Assembly (NCBI GenBank): GCA_036507855.1 | Contig: DATCIJ010000073.1 | Location: 1-64,000 of the forward strand | Direction: 5' to 3' | Origin: JABWBJ01 sp036507855 | GTDB taxonomy: Bacteria > Gemmatimonadota > Gemmatimonadetes > Gemmatimonadales > Gemmatimonadaceae | Length of the DNA stretch: 64,000 bases | Shown here: one piece after another, positions 7,415 through 15,371 of the stretch | Layout of the letters: each line of letters begins with the position of its first letter | How positions within the stretch are numbered: the first letter of the stretch is position 1 | The notes under the pieces: model-generated | Database searches by the model: none | Seen by the model: only the letters and a program-made list of their open reading frames with translations | Told to the model about the DNA's origin: nothing | Position numbers and translations under genes: made by a program

Positions 7415-9361
7415 TCACCTGCGAAGGCTCGCGGCGCGCACACCGATCGTCAACGACCGTCCTGCCGCGGGATAGTTGACTATCTCCTCGTAACCCACAC
7501 CGAGGGCGTTCTCGAGCCGGATCATCAGCGCGAACCGCGCGCCGGTCCAGTCGAGCGCCAGCGACCGCGTGAAGCCGATGTCGACTCGCGTCCAGCCCGG
7601 AAGCACGACTGGCGTGGCCGGGAACGTCGAAAAGTCACGATCATCGCGACGGCCGGTGTACGTGAGTGCCACATCCGCCGTCGCACCTCCAGGCAGCGCC
7701 ATCGCCAGCGTACCCGTGGCCATCACCGGGGAGCGGCGCAAGAGCCGGCTTCCCTGGACGAACGTCGCCGACTCTCCCGTTTGCAGCCCGGCGTCGTCGA
7801 CGCGCGTCCGGAGCAGCGTCGTAGTGGCGCCCGTCGTCAGGCGCGAAGAGAGCCTGGCGGTCGCCTCGAGTTCCAGCCCGCGAGCCGACGCCGCCGCGAC
7901 ATTGAAGTAGTTCGGGAGTTCAGGTGAAACGAAGGCGTACTGGATCATGTCCCGGAACCGTTGATCGAACCACGTCGCGCCAATGGTCAGGCGGCCACCA
8001 TGCGCAACATGACGCACGCCCGCCTCCCAGCTGCTGGAGCGCTCCGGACTGAGGTCGCCGTTCCCGGTCGAGAAGGCGGTGTTGAACGACTCGAAGAAGG
8101 TCGGCGCCTTGAACGCCGTGCCGGCGCTGACACGGAAGGTCCCGCCGCGCCAGGCGCGCACCGCAAAACCAGCTCGCGCCGTGCGGAACGCACCGAACGT
8201 GTCGTTCTCGTCGTACCGGCCACCCATGGTCAGCGCGACCGGTCCGTGCTCCGAGAGCCACTGCGCGTAGACACCGCTGTTCCTCCGATCTGCAACGAAA
8301 CGGCTTCGCTCAAAGCTGAAGTTGGAGCTGTCGTTGCCTCGTTGCGCTTCGCGAACGGCCTCGCCGCCAATGGTCAGCACCGATGATTGAGACAACATCA
8401 CATGCACTCGCGCATCCGCAGCGCGCCGGCGCACGCTGGTGAGCGCGTCGTAGGAGTAGAACCCCATCGTATCAGCGGGCGTGTCGGGTCGATCGTCGTC
8501 CTTGCCCCGAATGTTCATTCCCGTCAGGGACAGCTCAGCGCGAAGTCGCGACGACATGGCGTGAGAGACTGTCGCCGAGCCGATGAAACGGCGGGTGTCG
8601 CGAAACGCATTCCTGTCTTCGACATTGCCCGCGCCGTCGGTCGGGAAGTGATACTCGTCGTTCATTCCGCGCAGACTCATCTCCAACCGCGTTGAGGCTG
8701 ACGGCAAGGCACGCATCGCGACGCTGGCGACGTCGCGAGTGTAGCCGTTGTTGAAGGCCAGCAATCCGTCGCTTCGCTCGCGCGCACCACCGAAGATGAC
8801 ATTCAGGCGACTGGTGCCGGTCGAGGCACTTCCCTTCACCACACGACGTCCGTAACGGCCGGCGGCGATTTCCGCCTCGGCTGCCGAAGCCGAGCCTCGA
8901 CGGGTGAAGAGCTGCACGACGCCGGTCACCGCATCGGTTCCGTACAGCACGCTCGCAGGCCCTCGAACGACTTCGACCCGGTCCACGTCATCGACCGAGA
9001 GCCATGCGAGATCGATGGCGCCTCCCGGATCATTCACCTGGACGCCGTCTATCAGAACGCGGACATAGTCGTTTTCGCCGCCGCGCAGGAAGAGCGAGGA
9101 TTGCGCCCCCGGGCCTCCGCTCCGCGCGACCGATATGCCGGGCACCAGACGCAGCAGTTCGGCAACATCGCGCACGCCGCTGCGGTCGATGAGCTCACGG
9201 TCGATGATCGTACTGGCGCTGATGGCGGCGCCGGCAGGCACGTCGACGCGTGTGGCCGTGATGACAACTCGCGGCAGTGAATCCTGCTGCTGCGAATGAG
9301 CCGCGGCAGGCGCGACAGCGGTGAGCAGGATGAGCGTGCGGCTTCGAAGGCTGGACGTCAT
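7415..9361 (-). CDS. btuB: TonB-dependent outer membrane receptor, BtuB-like (cobalamin)
   Basis: 648-residue outer-membrane channel. Residues 1-24 form a signal peptide (...APAAAHSQ). A TonB-box-like PRVVITATR follows at about 30-38. The plug domain has DVAELLRLVPGISV, LFLRGGENDYVRVLIDG and DRVEVVRGPASVLYGTDAVTGV. The rest is alternating beta strands of a 22-strand barrel. The vitamin B12 assignment comes from context: it follows btuF-btuC-btuD on the same strand downstream of a cobalamin riboswitch. A heptamer repeat separates it from btuD. Confidence 0.88.
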   Translation of the reverse strand: MTSSLRSRTLILLTAVAPAAAHSQQQDSLPRVVITATRVDVPAGAAISASTIIDRELIDRSGVRDVAELLRLVPGISVARSGGPGAQSSLFLRGGENDYVRVLIDGVQVNDPGGAIDLAWLSVDDVDRVEVVRGPASVLYGTDAVTGVVQLFTRRGSASAAEAEIAAGRYGRRVVKGSASTGTSRLNVIFGGARERSDGLLAFNNGYTRDVASVAMRALPSASTRLEMSLRGMNDEYHFPTDGAGNVEDRNAFRDTRRFIGSATVSHAMSSRLRAELSLTGMNIRGKDDDRPDTPADTMGFYSYDALTSVRRRAADARVHVMLSQSSVLTIGGEAVREAQRGNDSSNFSFERSRFVADRRNSGVYAQWLSEHGPVALTMGGRYDENDTFGAFRTARAGFAVRAWRGGTFRVSAGTAFKAPTFFESFNTAFSTGNGDLSPERSSSWEAGVRHVAHGGRLTIGATWFDQRFRDMIQYAFVSPELPNYFNVAAASARGLELEATARLSSRLTTGATTTLLRTRVDDAGLQTGESATFVQGSRLLRRSPVMATGTLAMALPGGATADVALTYTGRRDDRDFSTFPATPVVLPGWTRVDIGFTRSLALDWTGARFALMIRLENALGVGYEEIVNYPAAGRSLTIGVRAASLRR

Positions 9362-9367
9362 GAGGCT

Positions 9368-9395
9368 ACGGGATGTGGGATGTCGGATGGCGGGT
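9368..9395. repeat. Heptamer tandem repeat (GGGATGT type) between btuD and btuB
   Basis: Three to four 7-bp units (ACGGGAT, GTGGGAT, GTCGGAT, GGCGGGT) fill nearly all of the 36-base gap between the btuD stop and the btuB ATG. Confidence 0.8.
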
Positions 9396-9397
9396 GA

Positions 9398-10195
9398 TCA
9401 TTCGCGGGAAGGGACCGTCCGCCGCAGGGGAACGAGCGTGGGAGCACCAATCGCCGGATCTCGCGACACGACGAGCGGCCATTCGTAGACCGCCTCGAGG
9501 ACGGACGCCCGCATCACGTCGTCAGGCGCACCGTGCGCGGCCACGACGCCTCGATGCAGGAGCACGACCTGATCGGCGAAGCGCGACACCAGGTTGAGCT
9601 GATGACTGACGGCGAGCACGGTTCGACCTCGCCTGGCGAGGTCGGTCAGCAGTTCGAAAGCCGCCATCTCGTGGGCAACGTCGAGAAACGTCGTCGGCTC
9701 ATCGAGCACGATCGCGTCGGATTCCTGGGCGATGGCGCGCGCCAGCCGCAGTCTCTGCCACTCGCCCCCTGAGAGCTCGTCGGTATGTCGATCGAGCAGT
9801 GAACCGACCCCCGCCTGCGCGATGGCCTCTTCGATCGCCGCAGTCCCCCGCCTGTCGCCACCATCGCCCCAGGCCGAGGCGTGCGGTGTGCGGCCCAGCG
9901 CGACGTACTCCCGGGCGCGCATTGGAAAGGCGGGTTCTTCGCGCTGCACGACGACCGCGACGCGCTGGGCAAGCTCACGCGGCGACATCGCGGTGACATC
10001 GCTGCCGTTCACGAGTATCCGGCCACGCTCCAGCGGTACCCGCCTGAGGAGCGCTCGCACGAGCGTGCTCTTGCCGCTGCCGTTGGGACCGACGACCGCC
10101 GTAACGGAACGCGGCATGGCCGTGAACGACACGCCGGCGAGCGCCGGGGTCGGGGCGCGCGGATAGCGTACCGAAACGTCATCCCACTCGATCAC
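9398..10195 (-). CDS. btuD: ABC transporter ATPase for cobalamin/siderophore uptake (BtuD-like)
   Basis: 265-residue ATPase that powers import through BtuC. Walker A GPNGSGKST at 36-44, signature LSGGEWQR at 141-148, Walker B IVLDEP at 162-167, and a switch His in LAVSHQLNLVSRF. The sequence is of the FecE/BtuD iron-complex and B12 class. It starts with GTG at 10195, overlapping the btuC stop as GTGA. Without the upstream riboswitch a haem or ferric-siderophore system would be an equal possibility. Confidence 0.88.
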   Translation of the reverse strand: MIEWDDVSVRYPRAPTPALAGVSFTAMPRSVTAVVGPNGSGKSTLVRALLRRVPLERGRILVNGSDVTAMSPRELAQRVAVVVQREEPAFPMRAREYVALGRTPHASAWGDGGDRRGTAAIEEAIAQAGVGSLLDRHTDELSGGEWQRLRLARAIAQESDAIVLDEPTTFLDVAHEMAAFELLTDLARRGRTVLAVSHQLNLVSRFADQVVLLHRGVVAAHGAPDDVMRASVLEAVYEWPLVVSRDPAIGAPTLVPLRRTVPSRE

Positions 10196-11163
10196 CGCAT
10201 CCTCCGCAACAGGGAGAGGAAGAACGGCACGCCAACCACCGCGGTCACGGCGCCTAACGGCAACTCGGCCGGGGCTCGCGCGGTGCGCGCGGCGAGATCG
10301 GCGCCCACGACCAGCGTGCTCCCGGCAAGCGCTGACACGGCGAGCGCAACGCGGTGACGGGACCCCACGAGTGCGCGGGCCAGATGCGGCACCAGCAGGC
10401 CGACAAAACCCACCAACCCCGCGGCAGCTACGGTGGCGGCGGCGAGCAGTGAGGCCGTGAGGTACAGCCGACGGCTCGCGGTTTCCGGCGCGACGCCGAG
10501 GGCCGCCGCGGCGTCGTGACCCAGCGCGAGGGCATCGAGGTCACGCGCCCAGTGCAGCAGGAGCGGTCCCGTCAGCGCGAGAACCACGGCCAGGCGCAGG
10601 ACATCGCGCCATTGCGCAGACCCCAATGAACCCATCATCCACCAGAGCGCACCGCGCGTTGCCTCCGCGGGGGCGGTGGCCAGTAGCACCATGATCGCCG
10701 CGTTCGCAAAGGCGCCCACGACCACGCCGGCCATGAGCAGCATCCGCGGATCGGCGCGCAACCCGCTGGCGCGGGCAATGCCCATCACCAGCAACACGGC
10801 CGACAGCGCGCCGACGAAGGCGGCGAGCGACAGGACCGTGGGCTCATTCCAGCCAATCGACACCGCCAGCACGGCGCCGACAGCCGCGCCGCCGGAGACC
10901 CCCAGCAGATACGGCTCGGCCAGCGGATTCCGCAGTGCGCCCTGGAGCACGGCGCCACTCATGCCTAACGCCGCCCCGACCAGCAGGGCCAGCGCCACCC
11001 GTGGGGCCCTGACGTCGAGCACGATGGCGCGAGCGACCGGATCCGCCCCGCCCGCGAGCACGCGCCACAGCTCACCCGGATGGAGCGCCACCGGGCCCAG
11101 GGCCAGCGCCGCGATCGATACCGCGATGAGGGTCGCGATCAGCAGGGCCAATCGACCGCTCAT
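10192..11163 (-). CDS. btuC: ABC transporter permease for cobalamin (BtuC/FecCD family)
   Basis: 323 residues, about ten hydrophobic segments, with the family motifs RAPRVALALLVGAALGMSGAVLQGALRNPLAEPYLLGVSGGA near residue 55-95 and GLVGFVGLLVPHLARALVGSRHR late in the chain. The ATG at 11163 overlaps the btuF stop (ATGA), so the longer open frame reaching 11490 is antisense-like overlap with btuF and not part of the gene. Forms a homodimer in the inner membrane with BtuD. Confidence 0.9.
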   Translation of the reverse strand: MSGRLALLIATLIAVSIAALALGPVALHPGELWRVLAGGADPVARAIVLDVRAPRVALALLVGAALGMSGAVLQGALRNPLAEPYLLGVSGGAAVGAVLAVSIGWNEPTVLSLAAFVGALSAVLLVMGIARASGLRADPRMLLMAGVVVGAFANAAIMVLLATAPAEATRGALWWMMGSLGSAQWRDVLRLAVVLALTGPLLLHWARDLDALALGHDAAAALGVAPETASRRLYLTASLLAAATVAAAGLVGFVGLLVPHLARALVGSRHRVALAVSALAGSTLVVGADLAARTARAPAELPLGAVTAVVGVPFFLSLLRRMR

Positions 11164-12065
11164 GGGATGACGCCCGGATGCAGCAGTCGGGCGATCGACA
11201 CCGCGGCCTCGCCAAGTCGCACCCCTGGTCTTCCCACCAGCACGGTATCCATCACCAGCACGTGGCCGTCGCGCACCGCCGGCAGTCCGCGCCAGCGTGC
11301 GTTCGACCCGAGCTTTCCCGCGGTCTCGGGTCGGCCGAGGATGAAGTCGGGATCGCGGCGCAGCACTTCCTCGAACGCCACCTGTGGAGATGGCCCGGCC
11401 AGGTCGCCAAACACGTTCCGGCCACCGGCAATCTCCACGAGCTCGGACAGAAAGCTTCCGGAACCGATGGTCATGAGTGGCGTTTCCCACGACAGCATGA
11501 AGACTGTGGGGCGCGAGCGGCGTGCCGCCGCCGCGACACGCACCCGCTCCAGCGTGGCTCGCACGGAGTCGACGACCGCGCGCGCGCGCTCCGGCTCGCC
11601 AACGGCGTCACCGAGGAGTGTCGCCGCCCGCTCGAAATCGACGATGCGGTCGATGCGAAGGGAGATCACGGCGATGCCGGCGGCGCGCAGGGCACGGGCC
11701 GCGTCGCGGTTTTCACCGCTGGCGTAGAGCACGACGAGGTCAGGACGCGCTCCAATCACGGTCTCGATCGATGGCCGGATGCCGTCGCCGAGGTCGGGAA
11801 CATCGAGAACCTCGGGGGGCCATCCGTCCCAGTGCGTTCGACCGACCACACGATCGCCGGCACCTGACGCGAACAGGATTTCCGTGGTGGCGGGATTGAG
11901 CGAGACGATGCGCGAGGGTCTCGCGAGCGCGGGCAACGGATCGCCGGCATCGTCCACGGAGGGCACGCGCTCGGACGGTGCCGCGCACGCGAACAGCACG
12001 ATCGCGGCCATTACCGCCGCGCGACTGTGCTTTCTGGTCGACCCGAGCGACTGAAAGAAGAACAC
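11160..12065 (-). CDS. btuF: Periplasmic cobalamin-binding lipoprotein (BtuF/TroA family)
   Basis: 301 residues from GTG 12065. A basic n-region (TRKHSR) and a hydrophobic core lead to the lipobox LFAC at 24-27, so it is probably lipid-anchored. The mature part has the two-lobed helical-backbone binding fold: RIVSLNPATTEILFASGAGDRVVGRTHWDGWPPE, then RPDLVVLYASGE, and a C-terminal lobe with GGRNVFGDL and DFILGRPE. First gene after the riboswitch. A later in-frame ATG at about 12011 would lose the positive residues, so the GTG is preferred. Confidence 0.88.
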   Translation of the reverse strand: MFFFQSLGSTRKHSRAAVMAAIVLFACAAPSERVPSVDDAGDPLPALARPSRIVSLNPATTEILFASGAGDRVVGRTHWDGWPPEVLDVPDLGDGIRPSIETVIGARPDLVVLYASGENRDAARALRAAGIAVISLRIDRIVDFERAATLLGDAVGEPERARAVVDSVRATLERVRVAAAARRSRPTVFMLSWETPLMTIGSGSFLSELVEIAGGRNVFGDLAGPSPQVAFEEVLRRDPDFILGRPETAGKLGSNARWRGLPAVRDGHVLVMDTVLVGRPGVRLGEAAVSIARLLHPGVIP

Positions 12066-12165
12066 GGACTTTCACCCAGTGATGGGAGAACGCCCGTGCG
12101 CGGAGCGAACCTGACGGCCCGCATCGCCACCGGCCCTCCCCCGAGGGAACCGTCGGTGTGGCCCG

Positions 12166-12306
12166 TGCGGGGGTCGTCTCCTGGCTCCGGGATCGCCGGA
12201 CTCGCCTTCCCGACCTTGCGGTCAGTGGCGCTCGAGTCCGGGACCTGCTCCCGTTACAGTGGCGGGGCCGCACCGGCATTGCACCGGTTTCCGTGGCCCC
12301 TGCACG
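12166..12306 (-). ncRNA. Cobalamin (AdoCbl) riboswitch
   Basis: Read on the minus strand from 12306 to 12166 the conserved core appears in order: GGAAACCGGTGCAATGCCGG, then GGCCCCGCCACTGTAACGGG, the distal box GCCACTG, GGTCGGGAAGGCG, and the closing B12 box GCCAGGAGAC. All hallmark blocks of the cobalamin element are present. It lies about 100 bases upstream of btuF; the stretch 12070-12165 contains GC-rich self-complementary segments and would be the expression platform. High cobalamin should switch off btuF-C-D-B and, if co-transcribed, recO and selB. Confidence 0.93.
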
Positions 12307-12329
12307 TCACATGAATTGTGGGGCTGAAG

Positions 12330-13547
12330 CTATGTCGGCGATTCCCGTTCTTCAACCGCCTGCGAGTCGACCAGCTGGCCCATGAGCGCGGCACGACGCG
12401 CGCGATACTGCTCACCAGCCGCACCCGCCCGTTTCCCGGGTTCGGCGTAGACGTGGTCGAGCGCGGCGATCTCGCGCGCCAATGCCTCGGTCGCAGGGCG
12501 CTCCGTGACCGACGGCGTGGAGAAGCCGGGGACGTGACGGCGACCGAGGACGATGCCTAACGCGACAGCAATCGCCGCGACCGCAAGCAGGGCCAGCCGG
12601 CTGGCGCGCCCCCCGAGCCCGCCGCCGCTGCCGCCGACCGTGAACGACGTACCGGCCGCGACGGGTCCAGCGGTGAACCGCTGGAATGAACGCCCCTCCA
12701 TGCTGACCGGTTCCTGCGGCGCCAGTCCCGCGCCGGAAACGGAGGCTCCGGCACCCTCCAGCAGCACCTCGAGCGTCGCCAGCCCATCCGCCACAGGAAC
12801 GGCGACCGAGCTGCCGGCAGGAATGGCGTAAGTAAGGACGACTTGTCGGGCGCCCGGTGGGAACGGGACCAGGAGTTCCGCGCGGCCGGCCTGAAATCGA
12901 AATGCGTCCGGCGGGAGGTCACCGCCGCTCGACCCGGGCTCCCGGGCGCCTTCAGGCAAGGCCACGCGCCAGGTACCGCCGTCCGCGCCACCGACGAGCG
13001 TCCGGTTGGAATCATTCGCGACCTCGAACACGTCCACCACGCGCCGAAGTCCGCCGGCATCGGCGGGCGCGATCACCACGTGGCGTGCGCGCACGGTCAG
13101 TGGAAACTCCACCGACGTCGTGTCGTAGACCGCGACGTCCCCGTCAGGGCTGGTCACCGCGGGCTCACGCAGCGGCGCCGTGAAGTACGCCACTCCCGAG
13201 TGGCGCGCGGAGACGATGTACATCGATCTCGGCCCCTCCAGCCGGTAGCGGAATCGATAGGCGCCCGTCGCCGACGTTGTAACCGAATCGACCGGTCCCG
13301 ACGAATCAGCCGAAATCCGATGGAGGACCACGACCTGTCCGCTCACCGGGCGGAGCGAGTCCGTGCTGCCGCGCAGCACGCGTCCGGCAACGGTTCGAAT
13401 TTCGCCGGCCGTTCCGGGTGTCCCGGTGGCCGGCGGGAGCGCTCCCTGTGCTGATGCCGGTGCTGGTGACAGGAGACCAGGAAGCATGCACGCGATGAAA
13501 GTCGCGCAGCGTCCCGTTGCGCTCTGCGCTTTGCGCGTTGCGCTCAA
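12330..13547 (-). CDS. Exported membrane-anchored protein with carboxypeptidase-regulatory-like domain
   Basis: 405 residues. Signal peptide 1-34 (ending APASAQG). An Ig-like carboxypeptidase-regulatory-type segment follows (TVAGRVLRG...SGQVVVLHRIS...TTSATGAYRFRYRLEG), then a beta-rich region, a Gly linker, one transmembrane helix (RLALLAVAAIAVALGIVLG, about 320-340) and a short cytoplasmic tail of charged helices (EIAALDHVYAE, EQYRARRAALMGQL). Start is a TTG at 13547 overlapping the stop of the BFN gene as TTGA. A heptamer repeat forms the first codons, so the ATG at residue 21 is an alternative. Function unknown; the tail resembles the linker of some cytochrome-c-maturation-like proteins only in style. 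Confidence 0.7.
   Translation of the reverse strand: MSATRKAQSATGRCATFIACMLPGLLSPAPASAQGALPPATGTPGTAGEIRTVAGRVLRGSTDSLRPVSGQVVVLHRISADSSGPVDSVTTSATGAYRFRYRLEGPRSMYIVSARHSGVAYFTAPLREPAVTSPDGDVAVYDTTSVEFPLTVRARHVVIAPADAGGLRRVVDVFEVANDSNRTLVGGADGGTWRVALPEGAREPGSSGGDLPPDAFRFQAGRAELLVPFPPGARQVVLTYAIPAGSSVAVPVADGLATLEVLLEGAGASVSGAGLAPQEPVSMEGRSFQRFTAGPVAAGTSFTVGGSGGGLGGRASRLALLAVAAIAVALGIVLGRRHVPGFSTPSVTERPATEALAREIAALDHVYAEPGKRAGAAGEQYRARRAALMGQLVDSQAVEERESPT
13515..13545. repeat. Heptamer tandem repeat (TTGCGCN type) at the start of the 12330 gene
   Basis: Four 7-bp units (GTTGCGC, TCTGCGC, TTTGCGC, GTTGCGC) occupy the 5' end of the exported-protein gene and touch the end of the BFN-domain gene. 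If the TTG start is right, the repeat is translated into the n-region of the signal peptide. Confidence 0.85.
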
Positions 13548-14062
13548 AGATTGAACTTCCCGAAGTCTTCGGGACGCAGGTTCGAGAGATACCGCTGCAG
13601 TTGCTCGACGGTCATGTCCTCGGTGCTCTGCGCGGGTGGTGTCTCTGGCACCACGCCTTCATCCGGTTCCTCTTCACCCATCGCCACCAGCAGCGACTCG
13701 TCGGCAAAGATGGGCGCCGGGAACCTCAGGGCAATCGCGATGCTGTCGGATGGCCTCGCGTCCACGTGGACCACTTCACCGCCGCGCACGATATGCATTT
13801 CGGCGAAGTACGTGCCCTTGGCGACGCGGGTGATCTGCACGCGCCGCAGTTCGCCGCCCAGGCCGGCAATAAGGCTCTTGCAGAGATCGTGGGTGAGCGG
13901 CCGTTCCTTGCGGACGTTATTGATCTCCATGAGGATCGAGTCCGCTTCCGCGGACCCGATCCAGATTGGCAACAGCCGCTCGCCGCCCTTTTCCTGTAGG
14001 ATCACGACGTGGGCATTCGACACACCGTCGATCGCCAGCCGGACCACTTGCACTTCGACCAT
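13544..14062 (-). CDS. Bifunctional nuclease (BFN, DUF151) domain protein
   Basis: 172 residues from ATG 14062. Residues 1-130 match the DUF151/BFN fold: MVEVQVVRLAIDGVSNAHVVILQEKGG, RLLPIWIGSAEADSI, RPLTHDLCKSLIAGLG, TYFAEMHI, VDARPSDSIAIALR. Family members have been described as nucleases with RNase and DNase activity, and in other lineages the fold is fused to UvrB/UvrC-like motifs. Here the tail (EDMTVEQLQRYLSNLRPEDFGKFNL) looks like such a UVR-type helix pair. It follows metK by 29 bases. Confidence 0.8.
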   Translation of the reverse strand: MVEVQVVRLAIDGVSNAHVVILQEKGGERLLPIWIGSAEADSILMEINNVRKERPLTHDLCKSLIAGLGGELRRVQITRVAKGTYFAEMHIVRGGEVVHVDARPSDSIAIALRFPAPIFADESLLVAMGEEEPDEGVVPETPPAQSTEDMTVEQLQRYLSNLRPEDFGKFNL

Positions 14063-14091
14063 CGCACTCACCGCCGTGAACGACTTGTGAA

Positions 14092-15264
14092 CTATCGCAC
14101 GGCGCGCCGCAGATCGCCAACCTTGTCGGTGCGTTCCCACGAGAATCGCGTCATGGCGCGCTTGCCGTGGCCGACGCGCTCGGGCGACCGACCGAAGTGT
14201 CCGTAGGACGATGTGGCGGAGAAGATGGGCTTGCGCAGGTCCAGCGACGCGATGATGCCGGCCGGCGTGAGGTCGAACACCTCGCGCACCGCGTCAGTGA
14301 TGGCCGTGTCGGCCACCTGGCCCGTGCCGAACGTGTCCACCATGATCGATACCGGCTCGCGGACGCCGATCGCGTACGCCAGCTGAACCTCGCAGCGCCT
14401 GGCGAGTCCGGCTGCCACGATGTTCTTGGCGACCCAGCGCGCGGCATAGCATGCCGAGCGATCCACCTTCGTCGGATCCTTGCCGCTGAACGCGCCGCCG
14501 CCGTGGCGTCCCATGCCGCCGTACGTGTCGACGATGATCTTGCGGCCGGTGAGTCCGGCGTCGCCCTGCGGCCCGCCCGTCACGAAGCGCCCGGTGGGGT
14601 TGATGTGGTACGTAGGCTTCTTCTTCCGCCACTCGGGCGGAATCACCGGTTCGATGACCTCGGCAATCACGTCGCGCTTGACCCGGGAAGCCGCGACACG
14701 CTCATCGTGCTGCGTAGACACCACGACCGTATCCACCGCGATCGGCCGATCTCCCTCGTAGATGACGGTGACCTGCGCCTTGCCGTCCGGACGAAGCCAC
14801 AGGAGTTCGCCCGAGTGACGCAGCTCCGCCAGTCGCTTCGTGAGGCGATGCGCCAGGAGAATCGGCGCCGGCATCAGGTCTTCGGTCTCGTCGGTCGCGT
14901 AGCCGAACATCATCCCCTGATCGCCCGCACCGCCGGTATCAACACCCATCGCGATGTCGCCGGATTGCTTGTCGATCGTGCTCATCACGGCGCAGGTGTG
15001 GCTGTCGAAGCCATACGTCGCGTCGGTGTAGCCGATGCGCTTGATGGTGGACCGCACCACCGACGGAAGGTCAACCCAGGTGGACGTCGTGATTTCGCCG
15101 GCGATCACGGCCAGTCCGGTCGTGACCAGGGTTTCACAGGCGACTCGCGCGGTGGGATCCTCGCTGATGATGGCGTCGAGGACCGCGTCGGAGATGGCGT
15201 CGGCGACCTTGTCAGGATGTCCTTCGGTGACGGATTCGGAGGTGAACAGATGGGTCGCGGGCAC
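14092..15264 (-). CDS. metK: S-adenosylmethionine synthetase
   Basis: Makes AdoMet from methionine and ATP in the cytoplasm. 390 residues, the usual length, from a GTG at 15264. Conserved motifs: SESVTEGHPDKVADAISDA (N-terminus), GGAGDQGMMFGYA, the pyrophosphate loop GGGAFSGKDPTKVDRS and AYAIGVREPVS. The 107-base leader between ptsI and metK shows no recognisable SAM riboswitch. The AdoMet supply matters to the two radical-SAM methylthiotransferases elsewhere in the window. Confidence 0.96.
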   Translation of the reverse strand: MPATHLFTSESVTEGHPDKVADAISDAVLDAIISEDPTARVACETLVTTGLAVIAGEITTSTWVDLPSVVRSTIKRIGYTDATYGFDSHTCAVMSTIDKQSGDIAMGVDTGGAGDQGMMFGYATDETEDLMPAPILLAHRLTKRLAELRHSGELLWLRPDGKAQVTVIYEGDRPIAVDTVVVSTQHDERVAASRVKRDVIAEVIEPVIPPEWRKKKPTYHINPTGRFVTGGPQGDAGLTGRKIIVDTYGGMGRHGGGAFSGKDPTKVDRSACYAARWVAKNIVAAGLARRCEVQLAYAIGVREPVSIMVDTFGTGQVADTAITDAVREVFDLTPAGIIASLDLRKPIFSATSSYGHFGRSPERVGHGKRAMTRFSWERTDKVGDLRRAVR

Positions 15265-15371
15265 GGGAGGGGGCGAAGAGTGGGTGTGATTCGACGATCG
15301 GCGAAACGTAAGGTCTCAGGGGGCGGCGACGGCAGTAGCGACAGGAAAACGCGGCTTGACTTCGGAATCCC

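Noticed and set aside
7415..12065. Reading the transport genes as a haem or siderophore system
   Set aside because: FecCD-type permeases and TonB receptors are shared by both, but the complete cobalamin riboswitch directly upstream decides for B12.
15265..15371. Possible SAM riboswitch in front of metK
   Set aside because: The 107-base gap lacks the conserved cores of SAM-I, SAM-II, SAM-IV or SAM/SAH elements as far as I can read them.
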